This document shows positions 32,385-42,935 of a stretch of DNA of 64,000 nucleotides, piece by piece; within the stretch, counting starts at the first letter, position 1, and every line of letters starts with the position of its first letter. A model generated the notes under the pieces. The model had not been told where the DNA came from, did not search any database, and worked only from the letters and a program-made list of their open reading frames with translations. Source of the DNA: Pomphorhynchus laevis. Its lineage: Eukaryota > Acanthocephala > Palaeacanthocephala > Echinorhynchida > Pomphorhynchidae. A program made the translations under genes and the position numbers. Where the stretch lies: assembly GCA_012934845.2 (NCBI GenBank), contig WNNJ02001118.1, positions 62,001 through 126,000 on the forward strand. Reading direction: 5' to 3'.

Positions 32385-34640
32385 GCAAAAGATTTCCATC
32401 GGATAGGTAAACACAAGCAATTTTTTCGTTTTCTGCGAGCCGGCAAAACGAATGCAGCGATAAGAATTCTCAACGACACAGAAGATGACAATGCCGTTTA
32501 TCGTTTCCATGATGTGTATGAAGGTAAGAATGTATCTAATATCTTGGCTGAATTACATCCTCCCGCGCAACCAATTTCACCAGAGGCAGTATTATCTTTA
32601 TCAATAACTAATTGTAAATCCCATCACTTTTCTATATATAGTGGAATCGATGGACGTGTGATTATCAAGGAATCGTTGAGGACCCATGGAGGGGCCGGTC
32701 CTTCTGGAATAACGGCGATTGCTTTCAGGAGGATGTTAACAGCTTTTGGATAGCATTCGATAAAGTTAGCGGATGCCGTTGCGAGTTTAGCAGTGCGCAT
32801 CGTATCTGAATTAATTCCGACTGAGTCGTTACAGGCATACATACCCGGGTGTTCGTCCTATTGGAGTAGGTGAAGTGTTTCGTCTTGTAATTGGCAAAGC
32901 CATTCTGAATGTGGCTAAAAGAGATTTACGAGCAGTAGCAGGTAATTTTCAAATGTGTGCGGGACAACCGGTGGGTGCGATTGTCGGTGGATGCGAAGAA
33001 CGCGTTTAATCTAATGAATAGGTGCCTAATGCATTAAAATGTCAATAACATATGCCTTGCCCTTACATGTGTTCTAAGAAATACATACAGATTAGATGCT
33101 TTACTTGTTGGTCAAGAAGGTAATTTAGTGTCGGCAGAAGGGGTCTCACAAAGGGACCCCTCGCGATGCCAGCATTTGCAATCTCGTTTATGCATTTGAT
33201 TTATAAAATCCCTGAATTGATTCCAGCGGTAAAGCAGTGTTGGTATGCAGATGATTCGACTTTCGTTGGTGGACTTGATGATCTATCACGTGTATGGCTT
33301 CTTCTTTGTTCAATAGTTGAACAGTATGGGTACTATGTAAATCAATACAAATTGAAGTTGCTTATTCATACACGAATCAGAATCCGCGCTCAATATATCT
33401 TTAGGGTTTATGGCATAAGTATTTTTGACGATGGATTAAAGGTACTTGGTACACCTATTGCCACACCAAAGTTTGTAAAAGAATATTGCTGCGAGCAGTT
33501 TTTATCAATGTAAGATCCAGTCTAGGATATCGCTAATGCCGCTAATACCGATGCACATTCCGCATTTGTAGCATATTCTCTTGCAGTTCAGTCAAAGTGG
33601 ACTAACCTATTCAGTGCTGTTGATTGCGACATTAAATGGTTAGATAATGTAAAGAATGCTAAATTGATAATGTAAAAAATTCATGAATGTCATTTTTGAC
33701 GATGACATTGATGTTGGTTTGAGAGTTGTATGTTCGTTGCCGATAAATATTGGAGGACTTGGAATACGAAATATTGAAAGGGAATCGATCTGACAGTACA
33801 TGGCTGCACGGGTGTTATCATCCGTTAATAAAAAACCTGCTTTAGATATCGATTTCTCAGTAACACAGTTATTGTCTGCAATTCGAAAAGAGCACAAAGA
33901 AGAAAATCGTAGTCGTGCTGAACGTCTCAAGCCAGTGATCAAGCCTATAGTGCGAAAATCCGTGGAATATGCATCTCTGAAAGGTGCTTCTAACTGGTTA
34001 ACAAGAGATGATTTGGTTTCTTCGGAATGCAACAACGCAAGAGTATCGAGATGCTCTATCTGTTCGATACGGTTTAACTCCCAAAAATTTGCCGAAAAAG
34101 TGTCAATGCGGTCAGAGTTTAACAACGACACACGCTCTATCATGCAAAAGAGGTGCATTCAATTTCATTCGTCATAATGAACTTCGCGATTTTTTGGTTA
34201 AGAAATTGAACACAGTCTGTTGGAATGTGTATGCAGAACCTACTCTGACTTTAGTTCCAGAAAACGTTATGTTTGATATTAGCACAACAACCAGACAAGA
34301 TGATGCTCGAGCTGATATAGTGAGTAACGGACTCTTCGGTGGGAATATGTAGCGTACATTTTTTGATGTAGTCGTTTTCAACAATTATGCTCCATCCTAC
34401 TGCGAAAAGTCGACGGATAAGTCTTTCACTTTTCACGAAAATAGAAAATGTGCCAAGTATGAAGAGAGAATACACACATTAGAGCACTGCTCATTTTGCC
34501 CCCTTATTTGGGCGACTCCTGGCGGTGCTGGCAAAAGTGCAATAGCTTGTATCAAATTATTGGTTCTAAAAAATGCTGAACCGCAAAAAAATGAATATAA
34601 TGAGACGATCGTTTCAATCAGGACATATATCAGTATGTCC
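32385..34640 (+). mobile_element. Family E LINE with R2-type endonuclease, copy E1
   Basis: From the N-terminal side: FHRIGKHKQFFRFLRAGKTN, HPPAQPISPEAVL, SLRTHGGAGPSG, a decayed central part, QCWYADDSTFVGGLDD (33,236 on), SLPINIGGLGIRN (33,730 on), GASNWLT, then CQCGQSLTTTHALSC, FIRHNELRDFL, ARADI, TFFDVVVFN, KYEERIHTLEHCSFCPLIW and a final IRTYISMSL helix. The C-terminal order is a CCHC cluster, an Asp pair and the K..KY helix, the restriction-like endonuclease of R2-superclade LINEs. Multiple stops and frame changes are present; the copy is dead. Confidence 0.8.
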
Positions 34641-34761
34641 CTTGCAAAAAATTGTACTGCGGCGCTTCGATGTCCACGCGTACAATATCAGCGGATGTCG
34701 ACTTTTCAAGCAGAAAGAGACTTACCAGAGTGACTGCGGCAAATGAAAAAAAAATGAAAAA

Positions 34762-34762
<1 letters not shown>

Positions 34763-34836
<74 letters not shown>
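34763..34836. repeat. (AT)n microsatellite
   Basis: Uninterrupted AT dinucleotide run of about 74 bases. Open frames through it (poly Tyr-Ile) are artefacts. Confidence 0.98.
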
Positions 34837-34839
<3 letters not shown>

Positions 34840-35044
34840 TGGTAATGCGAAAAATCGCTTGTAACTGTGGTCCAGGAGCCTAAACAGGCTACTATTGATT
34901 TTAAATCCATATGAGTTGCTACAAAACTGGACTTCGATCATCAGCTCCATCAGTCTAATGTATCACTCCGAGACGCCCCAAACCACCCAGCAGTCATCGT
35001 CAGTCGGATGAAGTGGTTAGGGTGCGTTTCGACTGCTTTTGTGA

Positions 35045-35047
<3 letters not shown>
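34837..35047 (-). repeat. Isolated LINE tail or SINE-like unit between TA repeats
   Basis: It reads, on the minus strand, GACTGCTGGGTGGTTTGGGG and onward, through AAATCAATAGTAGCCTGTTT, to a GCGATTTTTCGCATTACCAA end. It is the same unit as the tails at 30,000-30,215 and 31,050-31,260. Here it has no LINE codons attached and is bordered by (AT)n on one side and (TA)n on the other. It could be an extremely truncated LINE insertion or an independent SINE that shares the tail. Confidence 0.65.

Positions 35048-35100
<53 letters not shown>
35048..35100. repeat. (TA)n microsatellite bordering the Penelope palindrome
   Basis: TA dinucleotide run of about 52 bases ending where the left arm of the Penelope-like inverted repeat begins. 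Confidence 0.97.
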
Positions 35101-35104
<4 letters not shown>

Positions 35105-35130
35105 TATTAGAGAATAAACTGGTGTTAAAG

Positions 35131-35172
35131 TACGAGCAATATTATTACGTTTCGGCTAAAGCCTTCGTCAGA
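35131..35172 (-). ncRNA. Hammerhead ribozyme-like core, left copy
   Basis: Reverse complement of the motif described at 38,037-38,078; the sequence is the same. It lies downstream of the stop codon of the left Penelope-like frame. Confidence 0.45.
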
Positions 35173-35240
35173 TAATCTAAAACAAAAAATATAGTCACAA
35201 TATGCAATAAATGTCTAGAAAATAAAAATAAAAATAAAAA

Positions 35241-36600
35241 TCAAAGTTCTAGATGTGAGTTTAGACCAGGTTGCATGTCTAACATTAATTGAGCAATCCA
35301 AATATTTTCTTTGTTCTTTCGCTCATAATCTTTTTTAACATCTCTCTCAATAATGTTATATTTATAGTCACATTCACCGTTGTGTTTTTCGACAGTATGT
35401 TTTACAGCGCCGTCGTTTTCCGTTCGTTTAAATTTTATGTCGTTCCTTCGGTTTGTGACTCTCTCGCTTAATTTTCTTTTAGTTTCTCCCACATTTTGGG
35501 CGTTGCACATACTACAGTTTGCCAGGTATATATTATGTGTTGTTACACAACTGGCATCACACTGGACATTATACTTAATGTTTGTAACCGCACTCTTGAA
35601 TGACTTATTTTCATTAATAAGCGCACATGTTTTGCATCTTGGTCGTTTGCATGGTTTGGTGCTGCAATTCACGTTATTAAATTTCTTGTTGTGTTTCAAG
35701 AATGTTTTGAGCTTGTGTTTGGCAGAGTAAAATACCTGTGGCGCTGTGCCCTTAACAGAGTTAGCTTTGCATGTATCTTTAAATGATTTTACGATGTTTC
35801 GTTCAAATGATTGTAATGCTGGGTGGTATTGCAAGAAAGTTATTATTCGTGGTTCTTTCGTAATTTTCTTTTGTAAAACATCGATACGCCTTAAATTTTT
35901 AACTTTTGAAATCTCTCTGTATATCTCACGGTGGCGATACCCTCTCGAAAGAAGGGACATAGTTAGTTCACTGAGGTTTCTTTCCCTTTCGTAAATAGTG
36001 CTACAAATTTTAATGATTCGCAGTGCCTCATTTCTAATTATGCCTCGCTTCGTAGTCATAGAGTGAGCACTTTTGGCGTGCAAATAGAGGGGCGGATTTT
36101 CTTTTTTGCGATATACGGTTGTTTGCCAACCATTGTTATCATCGCGGACTAGTTTTACATCTAAAAAGTTTACATAGTCTGCTCGTGAAGTAGATGTGAA
36201 AGTCAGATGTCCTTCATTAAGTTTACTTATAAATGTATTTAGACCTTCGTCCGAGCCAGTCCATATCATAAATACATCATCGATATACCGCCAATAAATG
36301 TATGGCTTCTCTAGTACTTCATCAATAGCCCGTGTTTCATAATTTGCCATGTAAAATATGGCATATGTGGGTGCCATTGGTGTACCCATAGCTGTGCCGA
36401 TCACTTGCCTAAAATATTCGTCGTTGAATTGTAGTATGTTATTTTCTAATATTACTCGTATGGATTCTAGAATAAACTGGTGTTTAGGGTCGCTGTCATC
36501 AAGAAAACGTTGACGTATAGCATTTATTCCATCTTGATGTAAAATACTTGTGTATAAAGACTGAACATCTAACGTTAAAATCTTCGCGGTGGTAGGTATT
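35241..36600 (-). CDS. Penelope-like RT with GIY-YIG endonuclease, left arm (5'-truncated)
   Basis: The open frame begins within the RT at LTLDVQSLYTSILHQDGINA. It contains the MGTPMAPTYAIFYMANYE block, the RYIDDVFMIW catalytic box, and after a long linker (CSTKPCKRPRCKTC) a GIY-YIG-type nuclease segment (HNIYLANCSMC...GETKRKLSERV). This is the usual RT-then-nuclease order of Penelope-like elements, which copy themselves at nicked chromosomal sites. About 200 N-terminal residues expected in the family are missing. It is the mirror image of the copy at 36,609-37,968. Confidence 0.9.
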
Positions 36601-36608
36601 TCTTTTTT

Positions 36609-37968
36609 AATACCTACCACCGCGAAGATTTTAACGTTAGATGTTCAGTCTTTATACACAAGTATTTTACATCAAGATGGAATAAATGCTATACGTCAAC
36701 GTTTTCTTGATGACAGCGACCCTAAACACCAGTTTATTCTAGAATCCATACGAGTAATATTAGAAAATAACATACTACAATTCAACGACGAATATTTTAG
36801 GCAAGTGATCGGCACAGCTATGGGTACACCAATGGCACCCACATATGCCATATTTTACATGGCAAATTATGAAACACGGGCTATTGATGAAGTACTAGAG
36901 AAGCCATACATTTATTGGCGGTATATCGATGATGTATTTATGATATGGACTGGCTCGGACGAAGGTCTAAATACATTTATAAGTAAACTTAATGAAGGAC
37001 ATCTGACTTTCACATCTACTTCACGAGCAGACTATGTAAACTTTTTAGATGTAAAACTAGTCCGCGATGATAACAATGGTTGGCAAACAACCGTATATCG
37101 CAAAAAAGAAAATCCGCCCCTCTATTTGCACGCCAAAAGTGCTCACTCTATGACTACGAAGCGAGGCATAATTAGAAATGAGGCACTGCGAATCATTAAA
37201 ATTTGTAGCACTATTTACGAAAGGGAAAGAAACCTCAGTGAACTAACTATGTCCCTTCTTTCGAGAGGGTATCGCCACCGTGAGATATACAGAGAGATTT
37301 CAAAAGTTAAAAATTTAAGGCGTATCGATGTTTTACAAAAGAAAATTACGAAAGAACCACGAATAATAACTTTCTTGCAATACCACCCAGCATTACAATC
37401 ATTTGAACGAAACATCGTAAAATCATTTAAAGATACATGCAAAGCTAACTCTGTTAAGGGCACAGCGCCACAGGTATTTTACTCTGCCAAACACAAGCTC
37501 AAAACATTCTTGAAACACAACAAGAAATTTAATAACGTGAATTGCAGCACCAAACCATGCAAACGACCAAGATGCAAAACATGTGCGCTTATTAATGAAA
37601 ATAAGTCATTCAAGAGTGCGGTTACATACATTAAGTATAATGTCCAGTGTGATGCCAGTTGTGTAACAACACATAATATATACCTGGCAAACTGTAGTAT
37701 GTGCAACGCCCAATATGTGGGAGAAACTAAAAGAAAATTAAGCGAGAGAGTCACAAACCGAAGGAACGACATAAAATTTAAACGAACGGAAAACGACGGC
37801 GCTGTAAAACATACTGTCGAAAAACACAACGGTGAATGTGACTATAAATATAACATTATTGAGAGAGATGTAAAAAAAGATTATGAGCGAAAGAACAAAG
37901 AAAATATTTGGATTGCTCAATTAATGTTAGACATGCAACCTGGTCTAAACTCACATCTAGAACTTTGA
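36609..37968 (+). CDS. Penelope-like RT with GIY-YIG endonuclease, right arm (5'-truncated)
   Basis: Same domain content as the left arm, reading away from the palindrome centre and ending in AQLMLDMQPGLNSHLEL. In this copy the nuclease segment reads IYLANCSMCNAQYVGETKRK, the expected GIY-YIG pattern. The frame is open to its stop, so the copy looks whole downstream of its truncation point. The missing 5' part and the lack of its own leader make independent activity unlikely. The near identity of the arms points to a recent origin. Confidence 0.9.
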
Positions 37969-38036
37969 TTTTTATTTTTATTTTTATTTTCTAGACATTT
38001 ATTGCATATTGTGACTATATTTTTTGTTTTAGATTA

Positions 38037-38078
38037 TCTGACGAAGGCTTTAGCCGAAACGTAATAATATTGCTCGTA
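38037..38078 (+). ncRNA. Hammerhead ribozyme-like core, right copy
   Basis: The sequence reads TCTGACGA, then a short stem GGC-TTTA-GCC, then GAAACG, and after a 13 base loop CGTA. This gives the two conserved core strands CUGANGA and GAAA, a three-pair stem II, and a three-pair stem III closing on a GUA cleavage triplet. Hammerhead motifs of this minimal kind are established in the terminal repeats of Penelope-like elements. I cannot find a convincing stem I around the cleavage site, so activity is uncertain. Confidence 0.5.
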
Positions 38079-38157
38079 CTTTAACACCAGTTTATTCTCT
38101 AATATTAATATATGAACGAATACAATAAGTATCCTGGTCGTCGGTGTCAAGTCTTTC

Positions 38158-38266
<109 letters not shown>

Positions 38267-38421
38267 CTGACAAAATTAGGGCCTTTTTGCGGGTAATCTT
38301 AAAAATGTTTTGTTAATGTTTTATTTAAATAATAAGAACTATTCTCTCTAAACAAAAAATATATTTGTTAAATCTTTTGGTTATTAAAACTTACAAAATA
38401 ATAAGCATACACATAAATACA

Positions 38422-38775
38422 CAATCAATCAACGAATAAAATCGATATAATCAACGATCAAATCAACGATCTAATCAATCAACGATCTAATTAATCAACA
38501 ATCTAATCAATCAACCATCTAATCAATCAACCATCTAATCAATCAACCATCTAATCAATCAACCATCTAATCAATCAACCATCTAATCAATCAACCATCT
38601 AATCAATCAACCATCTAATCAATCAACCATCTAATCAATCAACCATCTAATCAATCAACCATCTAATCAATCAACCATCTAATCAATCAACCATCTAATC
38701 AATCAACCATCTAATCAATCAACCATCTAATCAATCAACCATATAATCAATCAACGATCTAATCAATCAACCCCA
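38422..38775 (+). repeat. 16 bp minisatellite just before a LINE start codon
   Basis: About 15 identical head-to-tail units of AATCAATCAACCATCT are flanked on both sides by variant units (AACGATCT, AACAATCT). The last unit ends about 20 bases before the ATG of the family D element at 38,794. The lack of spacers between units excludes a CRISPR array. Confidence 0.95.
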
Positions 38776-38793
38776 CAATCAACGAATAAATCA

Positions 38794-41079
38794 ATGATTT
38801 CTGGAATGTGCGCGACCTGTTCACGACCGTACGCTTTGGCAAAGAAAGGAAGATTACGAGTCCACAAAGATAATGGTAGTCGATGTTTGGGCTCTGGATG
38901 CGAACTACGTTCAGTTCGACAGTTGCATGATACTATGAGTAATCAATTTCCCTAATAACTACTCCAAATATCGACGCTTCAACGTATTCTGACCAAAGCA
39001 TTGATATTTTGAACAAAGTGTGGTCCTTTAATGTATCAACAATAAAACGAATACCATGGTCACTGCGTTCGCGCGCTGCTCATCTAATGTCGTCGATTAT
39101 TAATGATGCATTGTGTCAACAATCAGTGGAAAGCTGGACTGCCCTACTATGATTTCCAAAACTCTGATTTATTTCTTGGATCGAATACAAAACAAGACAC
39201 GAAAGAAACATAAAAAACGCATCGCGGGCATGTTTTCATTAATGGAGTCGCGTGACCTTCGGAGTTTGCTTTCGTTGACCTGTTCATATGCTAGGTCCGG
39301 AATCCCTAAGTTAAAAGTCATATGGAAAGATTTTAAGCAAATCTAACTCGCAGAAAGAGGTTATTGATCTCGCACGATTCTGTAACTTCGCTAAGGCAAT
39401 GAGGAGACTCACGTCTGATGGAATTTGCGCCTCTACACCGCTGGTAAGAAATAAGCTAGAGATTCTGCATCCGGTAACTGGTACTATGATTAATAAGATG
39501 CCACCAAGGTCCCTACTAATATCAGTAGATTCTGAGGCAGTCATGGCTTCTATATTCTCTTTTCCCAAATCTACATCTGGATGTTTGGGTTTGCGCCCTG
39601 AACATCTACAGGACATGATATCGGCTGATCATGGAAACCTTCTATCGCGTCTCGCTAACCTTGTAAATCAGTTGATAGGTGGACTATCGCCTCGAGAGTT
39701 ATCCGATTTCTTTGCTGATGCCGAATTGATCGCGCTAAACAAGCAATGTGGAGGGATCCGACCAATTGCAGTTGGTGAAACGCTCCGTCGTCTGTGTTCA
39801 AAATGTATATGTCAGAGGTTGCGAAAAGAAAATTCTACCACTTTTAACCTCCATCAGGTCGGGTTGTCGACTTCGAACAGCATGGAACTCATCATTCATG
39901 AGGCCAAACTCAAAAACCACGAGCCTTTAATGCCTTTAATTCACTAAGTTGTGGTGTAATTATTCAAGCCGTCGATTGTCAATTTCCAGAGTGCTCAGCG
40001 TGGGTACGTTATTGTTATGAACGACCTTCGCATTTACGTATTATTGGTCAGGAATCCTTAAATTCAGCATGCGGAGTCCAACAAGGTGACGCTCTTGGAC
40101 CCGCCTTGTTCTCGCTTTCAATTTAACCGACCATAGAGAGTATAAATTCAATTGCTGGTATTGAGTTTAATAAATGGTACTTGGACGATGAATTAATCGG
40201 TGGGTCGGCACGGTCCATTATCAAAGTATTGTCCCACTTATCTAGTGCTTTTGGTAGTGTTAATTTGCAACTCAATTGGCGGAAAACTGAGATAATAGGA
40301 CAACGGAAAGCTATTTAATTTGTACAATCGCATTTCTCTATGGCCTTAAACGAAACCATGAATTTTGTTCTACTTGGATCACCAATCGGCAGTCTAGAAT
40401 TCACTACTTCTCATCTTGAATATATGATTCTGCCGGGATTAATGAGGGATCTTGACATTCTTTATAAATTTTTGATCGGCAGATTGTTTACCTACTTTTG
40501 CGACACTGCGCCTCAGCCCCCGTATAAACCATTTAATGGGAACAATCGATCCGTCTTCTATACACTGCTTTAAAACAGTTTGATAAAGCCGTTATCAACG
40601 TCCTTAACGAAGTGATATGGGTTAGACTAGATAAACACTGAAGTTCAAGCAAGCCTTCCATTGCAGGTGGGCGGACTTGGAATGCGAAGTTGTCTAGTCT
40701 ATGCTCCTGTTGCGTATGTAACCAGCATCGCCAATGTTGCGAGCACCTTGGGTATGGATTCGTCGTTCCCGTGATATTCATAAACTTTTGAGACGTAAAC
40801 CCGCCACCATCCGAAAGAACTCGTTATGGATAACAGTGCTCGGTCTGCAATCTTATCTTAATTTGGATTGGGGACGAGAATTAACCAAGTGCTGCGCTCT
40901 CGTCTAATTGAAAAGTCATCCTCTTTAGACAAATCACGACTAATAGGGGTAGGTTGTCCTCACGCGAACGCATAATTGAAGGCTACATCCTCAAAAATTT
41001 ACTCGCTGAACATGCCTCCTGAGGAATTTCGTATCTCGATAAAGATGTAGCTGGGAATTCCAATATCATAAGATCATAT
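38794..41079 (+). mobile_element. Family D LINE with R2-type architecture, copy D2
   Basis: The first frame (38,794-38,956) encodes a C2HC zinc finger, CATCSRPYALAKKGRLRVH followed by SRCLGSGC, which matches the finger at the start of D1 (62.9 kb). Next come a KRIPWSLRSRAAHLMSSIIN patch (about 39,045), the open frame 39,399-39,947 (GCLGLRPEHLQDMISADHGN, GGIRPIAVGETLRRL), and the RT core in broken frames (SACGVQQGDALGPALFSL and a KWYLDDELIGG box near 40,170). The copy ends at 41,079, where it joins a family E fragment through a small palindrome. About eight breaks are visible. The last quarter, including the endonuclease, is absent. Confidence 0.85.
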
Positions 41080-41115
41080 AATTGTGATCCACTCGACGCG
41101 AAGTGGATCACAATT
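41080..41115. repeat. Perfect 14 bp hairpin at the junction of two LINEs
   Basis: AATTGTGATCCACT (41,080-41,093), an 8 base loop, and AGTGGATCACAATT (41,102-41,115) form a perfect stem. The right strand is coding sequence of the family E element, and the left strand is its inverted copy at the end of D2. Confidence 0.95.
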
Positions 41116-42116
41116 ATTTCTTCGCCGCTAAAGCTTGGAGGACTTGGTATCTTTGATCCCTGCTTTAACAATCAAGTTGAGTTCCAGGAATTTCTAGAAA
41201 TGTGCACAGCGTGTGATTGCGCTGACAGCGCTGAGCAACTTTACGAATTGCAAAATTCGATCTCAGCATGTCTATCTAATAAAAGAAAAATCTTATTTAA
41301 TGAGATACTTGCAGCGGTTACCGAGTAGCTGGAGCCTGCAATTGCGAATTCCATATCACATGCTGCAACTGACAGAGCGTCCTCTTGGATCAGCTTACTG
41401 GCACTTAAGACGGAGAGGTTTCACCTCAGTCCTTTGGAATTTATCGATGCTGTTCGCTGCCGATATGGATAGTTAAGCCTGACCGAAGAACGATAGTGCG
41501 TCTGTGGAGAGTTAATAAGTGTTGGTCATGCACTCTTGCGCCAGAGAAGGCTTTCCGACAATCAGACATAACGCAATCAGGGTCATAATTGCACAAGAAT
41601 TAGCAGAAGTATGTCACGATGTGGGAATCGAGCCTCGTCTTTCTCAAATTACCGAGTCTATGTCCTTTCAATCTTCTTGCACCACAAGAGATATACAAGC
41701 AAGACCATATATTGTATGTTCTGGATTACATGCGGAACGATATGAGCGGACGTTCTGTGACGTCACGATTTTTTCAACGCTTGCTCAATCTTACGCAAAT
41801 CGTAGTACCGGTTCCGCCTCCGAGTTTAACGAAAAAACGCAAGATATCAAAATACGGGGAGCGAATCGAACAGGTAGAGCATGGCAGTTATCTGCCCCTT
41901 GTTTTTTCTACATTAGCGGGCATGGGTGCAAGTACAGTATCGCTGTTGCGGTCAATCATTCGCAAGAAAACCGAGGCACATCTACAGTATTACGCGGAGA
42001 ATCTCATTCGCTTAAAGCGACGTCTTGCCTTCTCAACCATGCGATCATGCTCTGTCTCGCTTCGGGCTCCAAGATCTAGCCGTTCCCTTCCGGCAAACCC
42101 GTTTACGGAATCATGA
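41094..42116 (+). mobile_element. Family E LINE C-terminal part, copy E2
   Basis: It starts at AKWITIISSPLKLGGLGIFD and continues through DRASSWISLLAL, PLEFIDAVRCRYGW, a CVCGELISVGHALL region, FPTIRHNAIRVIIAQELAEV, ERTFCDVTIFS, and in a second frame (to 42,116) KYGERIEQVEHGSYLPLVF and a terminal SVSLRAPRSSR helix. These are the zinc cluster, the endonuclease Asp strand and the K..KY helix of family E. Frame changes occur near 41,320, 41,500 and 41,800. The 5' part is replaced by D2. Confidence 0.8.
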
Positions 42117-42233
42117 CATTTAAACTTTACGATTTTGTAATGATAAATTTTCTTTCTAAAAAATTAACATTTATCTAAATAATAAAAAATAATATACATA
42201 CAGAAATAATATACATACAGACGAAAACTGAGT

Positions 42234-42479
42234 ATGCCATCTAGAAAACCGTCCTCGGTTCGTAGATGTTGTGGGTGTAACGGTCAGTCGGCCAGGTGCA
42301 AAAAGTGCATATGCACACGAGGGAAAAGCACATGTAGTATCGACTGTCTTGCACTATGTTGCCATAACAAAAACGGAGCATCTTTCAACGAAAAAGAAAC
42401 CAAGTCAGATCCAGAGACCTTATCAACGAATATAGGCTTATCAAATACCGAACAGTTTACAAATAAATCTTTCAATTAA
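42234..42479 (+). CDS. Cys-rich N-terminal domain of family E LINE
   Basis: An 81-codon frame with the cluster RCCGCNGQSARCKKCICTRG, then CSIDCLALCC and HNKNG. The spacing of cysteines matches the modules starting the ORF1 proteins at 4,542 and 14,508, although those belong to APE-type LINEs. The cluster resembles a half CXC (tesmin-like) domain, which in other proteins binds DNA. In this copy a stop ends the frame before the RT-linked region. Confidence 0.7.
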   Translation: MPSRKPSSVRRCCGCNGQSARCKKCICTRGKSTCSIDCLALCCHNKNGASFNEKETKSDPETLSTNIGLSNTEQFTNKSFN

Positions 42480-42863
42480 TGTAATTCTGAACAGGTTGCA
42501 TAACATTGAAGCAGTGGAAGCAGTGAAGTTTTACAGGATGGAGTACACAATCAAGAAGAAACGTTTAGGGCAAGAATACAATCAATATATGAAAATATAA
42601 TTAGTTGGCATCCAAACTTAATGGAGGCCCCGCATTGCAAGCATAGCAATGAACTAATACAAAAAATTGCACATTTCTTTGAACTAGCCACATCACTGAA
42701 CACAACTGCCCCTGACCCTATGAAAACCCTAACAGTGTTTGTACAATTGATTGTACAGAAATCCGAGAACAAAAAAGGCTGATGCGAAAAACATTGGAAC
42801 GTCGAATCAAACTATCGAAAGATCTAGATATAGATAACCTATTTCATGAATGCCAAGTGCTAC

Positions 42864-42935
42864 AACAGCGTAAGCTATTGTAGCGTAAGCTACAATAGCA
42901 GCTTACGCTGCTATTGCAGCGTAAGCTATTTCCCG
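42864..42935. repeat. Small nested palindrome of an AGCGTAAGCTA word
   Basis: The word AGCGTAAGCT or its reverse complement occurs five times in about 70 bases, alternating in direction and separated by AATAGC or ATTGTAGC. The block interrupts the E3 coding region. It can fold into several alternative hairpins. Confidence 0.85.

Larger units (their letters stand above)
35096..38113. repeat. 3 kb near-perfect palindrome of two Penelope-like copies
   Basis: The left arm (35,096-36,600) and right arm (36,609-38,113) are reverse complements, separated only by TCTTTTTT at 36,601-36,608. The 459-codon frames of the arms differ at two internal residues, apart from a few codons that run through the spacer. 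Both arms are cut at exactly the same point inside the RT and extend to the same end beside TA repeats. This means one truncated copy was duplicated in inverted form, or two products arose in one event. An assembly or library artefact is also possible. Confidence 0.95.

Noticed and set aside
34652-34950. Open frames encoding poly Tyr-Ile on both strands
   Set aside because: They are translations of the (AT)n microsatellite.
38422-38775. Regularly spaced short repeats resembling a CRISPR array
   Set aside because: Units are directly adjacent with no variable spacers, the context is a eukaryotic LINE, and no cas genes are present.
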